DNA of 64,000 bases, taken from Ricordea florida (Eukaryota > Cnidaria > Anthozoa > Corallimorpharia > Ricordeidae). This document shows positions 21,501 through 31,829 of this stretch, piece by piece; position 1 is the stretch's first letter, and each line of letters begins with the position of its first letter. The stretch spans positions 26,476,762 to 26,540,761 of the forward strand of contig OX453279.1 in assembly GCA_949710005.1 (NCBI GenBank), written 5' to 3'. Under the pieces are notes generated by a model, which was not told the DNA's origin, made no database searches, and saw only the letters and a list, made by a program, of their open reading frames with translations. The translations under genes and the position numbers were made by a program.

Positions 21501-24500
21501 ATATTCACCGATAATCACTTCGCCTTCGGCGAATTATTGTTAAATAACGACCCGCAGCAACATTTAGTGATCTTGCTATTAATGACTTTCTAAATTGTCG
21601 ACACTTCCCTCTCTCTTTCCCTTTGAATGTCGTACGTTTAGGTTAGCAAGAATGATAATACGGTAGGGGGTGGGGTGGGGGGTTAAGGTGAGGAAGAGAA
21701 CTTTCATGTATGAGACCATGGGTAAATTACTGACACCCCCCCCCCCCCAAAAAAAAAAAAAAAGCCGCAGTATCTAGTAATTTTGCACCTTGTTACAACG
21801 GATCAATATCAGTGTCTGGGCAACCGTGCACCTACCCCTCCCCTAATCCAACAAGTTATAATGAGTTAAAAAGTTAGCGTTAATGTTGGTTTAGGGGAGG
21901 GGTAGGTGCACGGTTGCCCAGAAACTGATATTGATCCGTTGTAAGCTTTGTCTAGTGTTGCACTCTTTATCTTTGTGCAGCTCACAGCACCAGGATATTT
22001 TAAATCAATTAAGCGATGAAATTTGTGTTCTTAACTGGCTCAACTTTAGCCTTCGCAGTGGCTGGACGAGATGCACAAAAATGTGCATGTTACCTTTAGC
22101 ATCGTTACGGCAACACGAACAGTTTTACGGCGATGCTACCAAACAAGCTACAGTTGACCGGCTGAAAAAGTCGTAAACAAGTTTTTCAGACCGTGAAGTT
22201 AACAAACGTTTCATTCCACAATGCCATTGCAAGGAAAGTGAGCGCAAAGGTCTTAATGTCTGCACGTTTCACCTTCAGAGAGAAATGATATAAATGAAAT
22301 GATATAACGCATTCTACGGAAGTAGAATGATCTTACTTGTTAAAAATACACTGTGTTTGGCTCCACAACTAACATCGGTGATCATGGGATTCCTGTGAGA
22401 AGTGAAACGCGAAGTTATTGGACTTGTAGATAGAAATAGATAAATCAAATAACCTTTCTTTAAGCCCGGTGATAATACAACGCACGAGTGGCAGTTTGAC
22501 TGACCAAATAGAGAAAAAAAATGTTGCAAATAAAAGATAGCTTTCGTTATTAATAAGAGACACAACTGGTGGGAGACAAACCCGTTGGCTATTTATAAGT
22601 GTGGTTGAGAATTTGAAACTTGGGATGACCGTATTACAAATTCAGCTAGTGTTCAGGACGTGTATCGAACCTGGGACCGTGACCAGATTACAGTTGCAAG
22701 TCTGGCGCCCGAACCACTCGGTAAAGCTGCCTCCATTAAGTAAGCACAAGTCTTCACAGAGTCTTCGCACAGAGTCGGACACTATCTGAGTCGCTGAGTC
22801 TAATCTGTTTTTCTTTCTCCTGGGTTTTTTTTAGTTTTAGTTTCGTTTAGTCATGATCAAGGTTTCAGTGTTTATTTGCTCAATACTCTGGAGGTAAGTG
22901 AAGTGCATGTGTCACATTGTAAGTGTCTAATTTGCACAATGAAAATCAATTTACCACATACTTTTTGTAATCATTTAAGCTACTGGTGCGAAAAACGTAA
23001 TTGTAGTAAAGCGTTGTAGTAGCGCGAAAATCCAATTAAAGGAAGTGTTTGTTAAAAAAATAATAAATAAAAAATAGCAATAATAATGGATTATGCGTAG
23101 TTTCACAAACGAGCAGCAGTGCTTTATCAAGAATAAAACACGAGGTGTAGCCGAGTGTTTTATTCTTGATAAAGCACGAAAAGCGAATGTATTGAACGGC
23201 TTCAAAAACGTTTTATGTAGACCTATTCATTATTACCCTAAACTTTGGATTTTGATGTATTTTGACCAAGATAATTGAACGCAAATGTTAACAGTGTCTA
23301 TATCAGATATAAAGACACTCATAAAACATTAACTTCCTTTGTATTTTCTTTATGCATTGTAAATGAGTTTTTGAATGTCTAGTTAACAAATATATTTATC
23401 GTACCAATTGTAAAGAAATGGGAAAAACCCTCTTACTTAAGTTCTGCAGATGATACCAAGGACACTGGTTTTGTAGCAAAAGGTGAATGACCAGTTCCCA
23501 ATTGACCGTAATCGTTTGAGCCCCAAAGCCAGAGATCGCCAGTTACTAGGCGTGAAAAAGAAAGAAAGATTCGTGCCACAATAAACATCAAGGTATAAAG
23601 CCTGTTAATAATACCCAGACACATCTATTCGATGAAATCAATGACAACAATTAAATAAATCAGCAATCAATGGGTAATTGATGGTTCATAAGTTGACCAG
23701 TCATTGAGTAATTGATGAATAATCAAAGTATTGGTCATCGAGTACTCATCAATCACCCATTGATTATCGCTAACAATCAATGACTAATCAGTTCATTACT
23801 CATTGATTACTCATTGACTACTCATCGATTATTGCTCATTGATGTCATTCATCATCGATTTATGGGGGCTGGTAAAACTCTTTACTTAACAATTAGAACT
23901 GTTTTGGGCTGAAATAAAACAAAGAAAAGATTTAGCCCAGGAAAGGTAACTGTTTGTTTGAGATATTGGCGGTTTATCATTTACAAAAAGTTCCCAGAAA
24001 CTCCGGTTGGAAAGTAAATGGAACACAAGATTCCTGGACGTTCAGGTGGAACGTTCCGAACGGAATTTCGTGTTCCATTTCCTTTAAAGTCATCTATCAT
24101 CCCTTTTGGTGTCGGTTCTAGAGTCTCCGTGCAAACAAGAGTGGGTTTTGCAAATGACAAACAACAATACCGAACAGAATTTTTCCCAATTTTGAGTTTT
24201 GCTTCAGTTTACCATTTGTCAAAACCGTACACTGACCGGTTTTTCAAGTAAATGGTAAACAACCATTGATTTCCGGAGTTTATAACCATTTGATTAAAGT
24301 GGTCGGCACGCATGCGTTTTCCCGGGCTCAGTCATAGTGTGACAGTATGTATTATTGAAAGTTCTGATTGTTTCACTGGGTCGTGTGCGTCTGCTATGAT
24401 TGGCCAGATTAATTACTTTGGTTTTGGTATTAGGACTTCGTTTTCCCGCCCATGGTGTGACAATATGTATTTTTTAGAGTTCTGATTGGTTCACTGGGCC

Positions 24501-27500
24501 ATGCGCGTCTGCTACAATTGGCCAGAGTAATTACTTTGGTTTTGTTATTAGGATTATGCGTCATTCGAAAACCACCTTAGTGTGATACGTACATGATAAT
24601 GCAGCGCTGTGGTTTTTTCCGCAAGTTACAAAGGCGACTGGGTAGCCTTGAAGTGTTTCTATACAGACTGGCTCGTAACTCATTGCTGGTCCTTCAACTC
24701 CCAACTGACCAAGCGTATTGTCACCAAAAGCAAAACAATTGCCTCCTTTTGTGGAAGCCGCAACAACTGCAAGAGAAATTGAATTATTCATTGGCACGCC
24801 ACAGAAAATTAAGCAAATATAAAAATAGGCAAGCATTGCATTCATGTGGCTACTGCACTTATTAAGTTTATTCGGACCTTTTTGCCATACCTACCGCCTT
24901 TCCTCGATTTCAATATTTTTACATAATTTAATCTCTTCTTAGTTTAAACACAATTACAACTCTTTGCGGTGCGCGAATTGTACAGTACATTGTGATTGGC
25001 TAAATACTAGGCACGTGCTGAATGGCCCCTTCACTCCCTCACTCACTCATGTTTCCCTCGACATATTGGCCACTGCATTATTTCATATGCAGTAGCCAAG
25101 AAAACCATACAAATTTCTTCCTTTAGGGGTGAGGTGGGTGCGTGGGTTTGTGAACTCTTTCTTATTCTTTTCTACTATTCAGTTATTCAGTTATTTAAAT
25201 TGATTTAATTTATTATTAATTAATATTTTTTGTTTTCTTTTTTACTTGCTTTACATACTGACTATAATTGGATGGGGAGCTAACAAGAAAACCTAACAGT
25301 TTATTTGGCTTCCCAGCTCACATACTATTATTCTTTTATATTTTAAAGTCAAGATAAACACTAATTTCATTTATGTTAAGTAAAAATGTAATATGACCAT
25401 GAGCTGAATAAAGAATTATTCAATTATTAAGCAATTGGGTCTCAGTAAATAATGAGTTAGGCAACGGTCCTTGTTGAAGAGGCTAGTAAACTAAATACTA
25501 GCATACGTATTCAGATTTCAAGAAGTTGCAAAGTACATTTTACACTAATTCACTCATTTACAAAAATCCTACCGATGTACTTTTCTCGAAGCAATACCTA
25601 GCTTTCACTGAATAATTAACTTGTAAAGTACCAACCCAATTTTCTAGCTACTGTTCAATTTTATTCTGCAATTCGATCTGCGAACAAAGGGTGCTTTCCA
25701 TTTACTCTAAGTGAGCTGACTGAATCTACTCCAGTCAACTGAAAAGCGCCGATTCCGTGCGGGGCCGCACTAATTGAGGCGAAAAATGTTCAGAGCATTA
25801 ACGCACAATCATGGCAAAAGAACCGGGGGGGACCTAATATTCAAGCAGAGCCCGTTAATTAAACGAGAGTCAGTTCTCAGAACAAATCAGTCCAGGCGCT
25901 CATATCAGAAAAAATCCATGCTCCCTTAAGTTTATTTCTTCAGAATACGTTACATGTTTCTTACCTATCGTATGGGCAGCTCCACAAGCAACATGGCTGA
26001 TCTTATGCCCCGAGAGGCCTTTCACAAGTCTTGGCAACACTTCCTTGCGGGATAAACCTTCATATCCAAGATGCGGTCCGCCTTCGCCCCAAGTGTATAA
26101 CTCTCCGGATGCTTGAAGGCAAAATATACAAGCGATATATTGAAAATCAATTATGACCTTTTTTCTACTCAACTTCCAGGCATAAATTCATAATTGGTCT
26201 AAAGAAAGCCGCAACGAAAAGAATGGAGGAAAATATTGTTTTCAACTTCCAACGGAAAAATCCACACAAAAAAATTCGACCACAGAAATATTTACGATCA
26301 AGTCTTCGAACCTTAGCCGTGTTACAGACCAGTTCAGGGCCGTTGTCAGTAAGAGGGAAACCGAAGCACATTTAATTTTTAGTTAAATAATGCGCGATCT
26401 CAGTTCCAACGCAGTCATCATAAACACCCCGAATACTCTGTAGCGAAATTTAACCATAGACATTGCCTCAGTCATAATCTCTTCTGGCCATGGCCCTCCG
26501 GTAGAATAATTTAAATCTTCCAAGCTCGCCCATCCTCCCCACTTCTCCCCTCCACTTTCGTCGCTTAATTTTTTTTTTTTGCTCAGTCATGCGAGATTAC
26601 TGTACAAGCGCGGACAATATCCTATAGAATGCCTTGGTTTATACCAGACGTAACAACTAGAACTCAATTCTTGACAGGCTGGCACTTAGGTCAAGACGAC
26701 TTACCACACACCGCAGCAGAATGGAACTCATGACAAGCAACTTTGACAACTTTCTTGTCTTTCAATTCGGCAATTCTGATCGGTGTTGCTCTGTCTCTTA
26801 AATGTCCCTGACCAAGCTTGCCACCATAACCAGAACCCCAAGAAAACACTTCACCTTCCTCTAAACACAGAGAGGTTAAAGAACATTCAGAAACAAATTC
26901 TAAACAATCAGTACTGAAACCATATTTAGCATTCAGAGGTAAAGCTGCTACAGTAATTACACCACGTGACCCAAATCCACCTGTTTCAAAATGGCCGATA
27001 AAAAAAATCGGTAGAAAATGAAGTTTCGCAGCAATGAAGTTGATTCCCTCGAAAATTGACCATTTCCACCTTAAGTTAAATGTACTGCAGATAAAAAAAC
27101 ATCTCGAGTTTTTAGGGTGCCTGGTTGGCCGTCATGTTTTTTCTGGCACAATAAATCTTGAAACTTTTAACTAGAGTTTAAGTTTTCATTGACTACTCAC
27201 TGGTTACAACCATTGTATGGGTGACTCCACAAGCTACTTTATGAATATCTTTAGCCAACAAAGCCTCCACGACTCTTGGAATGTTCTCTTCTCCATTTTC
27301 GCCATGTCCAAGCATTCCTGTTGAACCTTCACCCCAAGTGTACAAGTCACAAGCATCTGCAGGGAAGTAGCAAATACAAATGGGCATTATAACCTCACCT
27401 CTAATGCCATGGTAGAAAGCTATTCACTAGTTTATGCCACCTATAAATGCCTCTGGACTTTTTGATAATTCAACCTTTTTCAAATATCTCAACTTTCCAG

Positions 27501-30500
27501 GTTTTTCACAAATGCTATTTATTTGGGATACTAAAAATGGGGGGGAGGGGGGGGGGTCTGTCACAGGAGTTTTAATGAGATCAGTCACAGTTGTGTTTCA
27601 AAATGATGGTTACATAACTGACTTCATCTAGAAACCAAGAAGAACGTAAAATACCAAAGAAAGCTTATGAATTGTCATGTGCTCTTTTGCTCCAAGGTAC
27701 CAAAGGCAGAGGGTAAAAGCAGTTGTGCAACAAGAAAGAACTTCCTTGACTTGAAATATATCATAACATTTGAAAACACCGTTTACATTTACCTTCATCA
27801 TAATGCTTCCCACCAGGACCAAGAACTTCTAGAGGAATCTAGAAAAACAAAAGTAAAAGTTGCTGCCAAAAAATGTGTTCCTTAAAAATTATTATAGATC
27901 TATTTAATGCATGCCATTTTGACTTCTTCTACCAAAACAAATAAATACAATAATTCATTAACAAAGCAGAATTTTCTCTGGACATCAACTGCATTATGTA
28001 CCATGTCATAGGCGTTAATAAAGATAATGAGGACATCAATTCAGATAAATTACATAAATAATTTTTTCACATGCAAAATTATTACATATGATTAATATGA
28101 TATATTACGTACAATTAGATAATTATGATCTTAATACATAGTTTTCCACAAAAAAATATTTTTTTAGAGTTTAGTTTAGCTTCTAAAGACAATTACTAAA
28201 AGCCAAATAAATTAGCCTTTTAAACAACATTTAAACCAGAAACCAAAAAACAACTCCATGTCTAAAATCAGCCATGCTTTAAGCAAATACTGTATGGCCA
28301 CTCACCTCCTCATAATCTGTCTCATCCTGTCCTCCCTTTTCATATAACTCATCAATTGCTTTCTTATTACAAAACCCACTCATCAAGGCCTACAAACAAG
28401 ACCATGACATATGACGTAATTTTAGAACACTAATCACTGGCATTAATTATTAGTTGTTGTTGATGCTGCTGATGACCTTGCCGGTATTTTCACAATCATA
28501 TAAAACGGAAATAAATGATATAAGGATTTATAAAATAACTCAGATACTAATAAGCCCGCTGACTGGTCGAAAAGCTATGGGTTATTGTGCCTGTAAACCC
28601 ATAGAAAGGAGAAACATTTTCTGTTTTCATTAAAAGTTAGTTTATAAAAGCAATGATAATTATAAACCACAGTTTCTATGGGTTTACTGGCGTAATAAAC
28701 CACTTGGGCAGTGCTATAAGACCTGGCTCCCACCAGGGCTCTGGCAGGTGCTCTCCTCCAAATTGCTGGTTATATTTCTTGCATTAATGTGCTCATGAAC
28801 AAAAGGAACTTTAGTCAACTCTGCAGGGTGCTAACATCAAGTAGCCACCTGCTTCAAATCTTATTGAAAGCACTCCTTGGGGTGTGGGGAGAACACTCGA
28901 TTGGCTGGTAAATCATGAGCGACAGGCAAGTGATTTACAAGCTCTTCTCGCGTAAACCGATAGAAACTGGGCTTTATTGCTTAATTATCAATTTGTGAAC
29001 AGCTGGATACTGCAGAAAGAACTCCAATGTCAGGAATGTTCACTCGGTGAATAGTAACTTTTTAGGGTGCACTCATTTTTTCAAACCAGCGTAGCATCAA
29101 ACTATGTCTGACTCTATTAAACTAAATTGGAAAAGCAGAGTGTGGAATTAGAGAGGGTGTTCAGGTATCTATTGACACTTGACCTTAGGCAAAATCAACA
29201 ACTTAAACAAACAAACCTGCAGGCCCATTGTCCATACATCAAACTGCTGTTTATCTAAACACACAATGTCCACTGTATGTGCAGCTCGGCCAACTTTATA
29301 AACAACAGAGAAAGAAATTGACTGCAAAGGAAAAATAACATTTTTTTGAATTTGCAAATGTTGTTTGACAGGTGTTGTGACTGAATGATTACCTGTAGCT
29401 CATATCTTTCATATTAAGTATTTGATTACTAAAAAATTAATTACCTAAAGAAAAATTCTCTCAAAAATGTTTGGATTTATTAAAAAAGCTCTTCTAATAG
29501 TTTGCTGCTAACAGTACCTGACCTTTTCAAGTGTGGTGGAGATGTAAGCTACTCCATCAGAGCACCATTTTACTGAAATTTAACTACTTTGAACTTATTT
29601 ATAAAATTTAATGGACTTACTGGACTCTAATTGACCCCAGGTTGAATACAACTAGCAATATTACCATAGTTCAAGCGCTTGGCTGAGGAAGCTGATCATT
29701 CTATAAGATTACTGTCTTTCCTTAAGGCTTTCTCATGACTTTTTCACCTATTATTCAATGTTAATACAGTAAAATAACTGAACTGAACAGAATGCATGCC
29801 ACAGTGTGTGTCAGCTACATACATGTTTGTCATATGGTATAAATTACATTTAAGAACATAGAGTCAGCAACCCTTCATCTTGTTAGTGATGGTATTTTAC
29901 TTGCCAGGCAAGCAAAGTGTGACCTATTGATTCTCTTGTACACAGAAAGCTGGTGATTCTTCAGGCGTATGAATCTAGAATGTGAAATTCTTGAAAATGA
30001 AACACATGCCACTCGATTAGTTGTGAGTAAGATGGGTTATAATCAAACTTCTTCAACTTCAAGACCTTGTTTTGTTTTTAACAATAATGCCACACAAAGA
30101 AAACCTGTCATAGTGACCAGAAAAGAAAAATCTCTTCCTGCCTGACGCTTCAGAGTTGACACTAATGTGCACCAGCGTTGAGGCATACCTGGGTAGGAGC
30201 TGATGCATATACATATGCATGTGTATTGTGTCTGCATTGTTTGCTTAGTATTGGTCTGCACTGTACAATACTGTACCTATCAATTTGATAGAGATCTAAG
30301 CTTTGATAAAAGATATTTTATTGATACTATAAACTATACGTCACCTCACTCTGTGGTACAGGAAAGTTCTGGAATACTTTGGTCTTCTGTCCTTTGATTA
30401 GGTCAATCATGTTTGAAACTAAAACTACAACATAAAAATAGAAACATATCTAATCCAATAGACCATTTACTCCAAATGCACCATAACATCTGCATGCAAG

Positions 30501-31552
30501 CCTTAAATTCTACACTAAGTTTTTCACCTCAGCTCAAATGGACTGAGCATTTAATGAATATAATGAACATCTCAAATATCAATGTTACTTCTCTTTATTT
30601 TTAACTGATTATTCAGTTCTGATGTAGAGTTATCAGTTCTGTTTCATTGAGTCCTACCAGTTTTATCTCCCGCTTTTCTAGGTGATCCCCACTGTAAGCT
30701 TGAAAGATCTGCAGGTTAAAAAAACAGGCAAGCATTGCATGCATGTGGCTACTGCATTTATTAAGTTTATTCGAACCTTTTTGCCATACCTATCGCCTTT
30801 CCCTGATTTCATTAGTTTTACACATTCTCTTTTGAGTTTAAAAATAAATCGATATAAAAGCAAATTGCATTGTGCATTGTGATTGGCTAAATACTAGGCA
30901 CACGCTGATTGGCTCCTTCACTCACTCAATCACTCGTGTTTCCTTTGACATATTGGTTCCTGCATTATTTCATAATTATGTAGTAGCCAAAAAAATCAAC
31001 ATGAAATTTTAATGTAAAGCTTGAATATCATTGCATTTAACTTTGCAAACACAAAATCTATTTTTTTTTACCTCTGGATAAAACAAATCTCTTTAACTGT
31101 GGAGTTCCCTACAGTAGAGAAAAAGAAAATTAAGTTAAATTGTTTGTTAATATAATATACTAAAATACTTTGTATTAAATATGACAGGTCATACTGGACA
31201 TCATTATCGTCAAGTCCTCTATTATAATAAAATATTGATGCTCGTGTAAATGAATACCCTGGCCAAAATATGTTTTACTAATATATTTATAAAAGCACTG
31301 AATGTATCTGGTTACGTTTCGGAATGTGGAAGTTGTCGTCAAACAAATTGTATGTGTTGCCACCTAAAAGTAATTAGTTTGTGGTCATATTTCATCAAAA
31401 GTACAGGGATATCGACAAATAAAAAGAGGAGAAAGACTTACGTTCCGTTTAGCTTTAAGCATAATAGAACTTTTGGTCATCTTAAAAACCGAGAAATAAG
31501 AAGATTCAGGAAACGAGGAGTGATTGCCAACAGCTCGTTCAGTTGTAGCCAT
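18414..31552 (-). CDS. PH-RCC1-FYVE protein, PRAF-like, complete
   Basis: Seventeen minus-strand exons join without a frame break into 623 codons plus TAA. In transcript order: 31552-31442, 31108-31072, 30708-30658, 30418-30345, 29321-29217, 28389-28306, 27838-27793, 27356-27201, 26860-26705, 26111-25965, 24766-24593, 23545-23437, 22392-22337, 21067-20882, 19803-19734, 19322-19163, 18563-18414. Residues about 24-130 form a PH domain, 170-550 seven RCC1 repeats (a full propeller), and 552-617 a FYVE finger with WVSD (552-555), RKHHCRKCG (573-581) and RVC. This is the order of the plant PRAF family, minus its BRX tail. Expected role: PI3P-membrane binding; an exchange-factor activity of the propeller is only inference. 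The ATG is the first in the open first exon. Confidence 0.92.
18721..18983. repeat. Tandem repeat, about 110-base unit
   Basis: Two to three imperfect units share GTCACACTGCATGGTTTG, CCACAGATGAAA, AACCACACTGTATAGT and CTGTTCAGTAGCTTT. They lie in the last intron of the PRAF-like gene. A single inverted copy is at about 8040-8150. Confidence 0.7.
19163..19322 (-). CDS. PRAF-like exon 16 (RCC1 repeat 7 end, FYVE start)
   Basis: It encodes VRSVACATTHTACLV, closing the propeller, then WVSDDLIKNCMACKTKF, the WxxD and first zinc pair of the FYVE finger. It ends VNRK before a GTAAAC donor. Confidence 0.92.
19734..19803 (-). CDS. PRAF-like exon 15 (RCC1 repeat 7, first half)
   Basis: It encodes EAGEVFTWGKGKGGRLGHGD. 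Acceptor TTTCACAG, donor GTGAAC. Confidence 0.92.
20277..20433. mobile_element. Foldback MITE with CCCCTCCC arms, copy 1
   Basis: Arms GGATCAATGTAAGTATTTTG ... CACCAGCCCCTCCC and the inverted GGGGAGGGGTAGGTGCACAG ... TAATCC flank a TTAATAAGTTAA-rich loop. Same family as 21800-21941. Confidence 0.65.
20604..20782. mobile_element. Harbinger-like MITE, copy 3 (TSD TAA)
   Basis: Same GGGACGGACCATTAGAAAAG ends, with TAA duplicated at 20601-20603 and 20783-20785. It ends 99 bases from PRAF-like exon 14. Confidence 0.85.
20882..21067 (-). CDS. PRAF-like exon 14 (RCC1 repeat 6)
   Basis: It encodes KGRLFGMGDNSENQLGINQR, a longer insert containing LPAHSKHSKP, then VQVSCGAFHTAIVT. Donor GTTAGA. Confidence 0.93.
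21284..21545. mobile_element. MITE with GATAATCACTTCGCCTTCGG arm, copy 1
   Basis: It shares GCGCTCTGATTGG, CAGCCGATAAT, TTTGAAATAATCACC and a 3' foldback (GCCGAAGGCGAAGTGAT and complement) with 45090-45355. Confidence 0.6.
21800..21941. mobile_element. Foldback MITE with CCCCTCCC arms, copy 2
   Basis: Nearly perfect arms: GGATCAATATCAGTGTCTGG, GCAACCGTGCACCTACCCCT, and their complements around a GAGTTAAAAAGTTAGCG centre. Confidence 0.7.
22337..22392 (-). CDS. PRAF-like exon 13 (RCC1 repeat 5, second half)
   Basis: A 56-base exon encoding NPMITDVSCGAKHSVFLT, completing blade 5. Acceptor CACAG, donor GTAAGA. Confidence 0.9.
22651..22735 (-). repeat. tRNA-Leu/Ser-like sequence, probably SINE head
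   Basis: On the minus strand, GGCAGCTTTACCGAGTGGTT is an A-box-like start; then GGCGCCAGACTTGCAAC, a longer variable part, and a B-box AGGTTCGATAC. The acceptor stem does not pair, so a functional tRNA is unlikely. Confidence 0.5.
23113..23182. repeat. Short foldback
   Basis: GTGCTTTATCAAGAATAAAA and its complement flank a CACGAGGTGTAGCCGAGTG centre. Confidence 0.6.
23437..23545 (-). CDS. PRAF-like exon 12 (RCC1 repeat 5, first half)
   Basis: It encodes TGDLWLWGSNDYGQLGTGHS and continues to SSAELK; the second half of the blade is in the next exon. Donor GTAAGA. Confidence 0.93.
23640..23860. repeat. Degenerate tandem repeat (CATTGATTACTCATTGA words)
   Basis: Repeated imperfect copies of TCATTGAGTAATTGATG and similar words occur on both strands in the intron before PRAF-like exon 12. 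Confidence 0.65.
24338..24555. repeat. Direct duplication, about 119-base unit, two copies
   Basis: Both units contain TGTGACARTATGTATT, AGTTCTGATTG, GCGTCTGCTA and ATTACTTTGGTTTTG. It ends 38 bases from PRAF-like exon 11. Confidence 0.7.
24593..24766 (-). CDS. PRAF-like exon 11 (RCC1 repeat 4)
   Basis: It encodes GGNCFAFGDNTLGQLGVEG ... VAFVTCGKNHSAAL. Donor GTACGT. Confidence 0.95.
24829..25098. mobile_element. MITE with TGGCTACTGCA ends, copy 1
   Basis: Ends TGGCTACTGCA and TGCAGTAGCCA are inverted. The body shares CCTTTTTGCCATACCTA, TGTGATTGGCTAAATACTAG and CTCACTCAC words with 30727-30989. Confidence 0.65.
25099..25964. other. Intron sequence, nothing recognised
   Basis: Intron between PRAF-like exons 10 and 11; no further structure seen. 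Confidence 0.4.
25965..26111 (-). CDS. PRAF-like exon 10 (RCC1 repeat 3)
   Basis: It encodes GELYTWGEGGPHLGYEG ... ISHVACGAAHTI. Donor GTAAGA. Confidence 0.95.
26705..26860 (-). CDS. PRAF-like exon 9 (RCC1 repeat 2)
   Basis: It encodes GEVFSWGSGYGGKLGQG ... VVKVACHEFHSAAVC. Donor GTAAGT. Confidence 0.95.
27201..27356 (-). CDS. PRAF-like exon 8 (RCC1 repeat 1)
   Basis: It encodes DLYTWGEGSTGMLGHG ... HKVACGVTHTMVVT, one complete RCC1 repeat with the TWG and CG-x-x-H-T signatures. Donor GTGAGT. Confidence 0.95.
27793..27838 (-). CDS. PRAF-like exon 7 (linker)
   Basis: A 46-base exon encoding IPLEVLGPGGKHYDE before the first RCC1 repeat. Donor GTAAAT. Confidence 0.82.
28306..28389 (-). CDS. 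PRAF-like exon 6 (linker)
   Basis: A 28-codon exon, phase 0 at both ends: ALMSGFCNKKAIDELYEKGG and an acidic end, the linker after PH. Donor GTGAGT. Confidence 0.85.
28390..29216. other. Intron sequence with dispersed inverted words
   Basis: Several copies of ACCCATAGAAA / TTTCTATGGGTTTAC lie in both orientations between 28575 and 28970, suggesting MITE relics. No gene seen. Confidence 0.35.
29217..29321 (-). CDS. PRAF-like exon 5 (end of PH)
   Basis: It encodes SISFSVVYKVGRAAHTVDIV followed by CLDKQQFDVWTMGLQ, the final strands and C-terminal helix with the invariant PH Trp. Confidence 0.9.
29322..30344. other. Intron sequence, nothing recognised
   Basis: Intron between PRAF-like exons 4 and 5; only short chance ORFs. 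Confidence 0.4.
30345..30418 (-). CDS. PRAF-like exon 4 (PH)
   Basis: It encodes SNMIDLIKGQKTKVFQNF, matching the I-x-x-G-x-x-T-x-V-F motif of PLC/PRAF-type PH domains. Donor GTGACG. Confidence 0.88.
30658..30708 (-). CDS. PRAF-like exon 3 (PH)
   Basis: A 51-base exon encoding DLSSLQWGSPRKAGDKT, including the Trp common in this PH subfamily. Acceptor CTGCAG, donor GTAGGA. A MITE copy lies 37 bases upstream in the gene. Confidence 0.85.
30727..30989. mobile_element. MITE with TGGCTACTGCA ends, copy 2
   Basis: Second copy of the element at 24829, in the same orientation, in the intron between PRAF-like exons 2 and 3. The left flank AGGCAAGCATTGCAT is also shared, so the true element starts about 20 bases outside the inverted TGGCTAC. 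Confidence 0.65.
31072..31108 (-). CDS. PRAF-like exon 2 (PH)
   Basis: A 37-base exon encoding GTPQLKRFVLSR, the second PH strand. Acceptor CTGTAG, donor GTAAAA. Confidence 0.85.
31442..31552 (-). CDS. PRAF-like exon 1 (start, PH begins)
   Basis: ATG at 31552-31550 starts MATTERAVGNHSSF. The exon ends with SSIMLKAKRN, the first PH strand, at a GTAAGT donor, phase 0. Confidence 0.85.
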
Positions 31553-31829
31553 TATTAAAATGTCGATGAATTCTCACTCGATTATCTCCAATCAGACATT
31601 CAGCACAATTTACATCAACCTGGAGACTTAAAGCAACCGATCCAAGCACGGTGGAAACTCGTTGCAAGAGATTTTTACTCTTTTGAGAGAAGTATAAAGT
31701 ACTCTTCTGCCTTCCGGTTGACATAGAAGAGTCACGTGGTGCAAAAGACGAAAATATGGAACCCAGGCCCATATTCTTCCACTCTTCCGAGTTCTCAGAT
31801 CCGAGTTCTCACTTTTTCCATCTGAAGCA

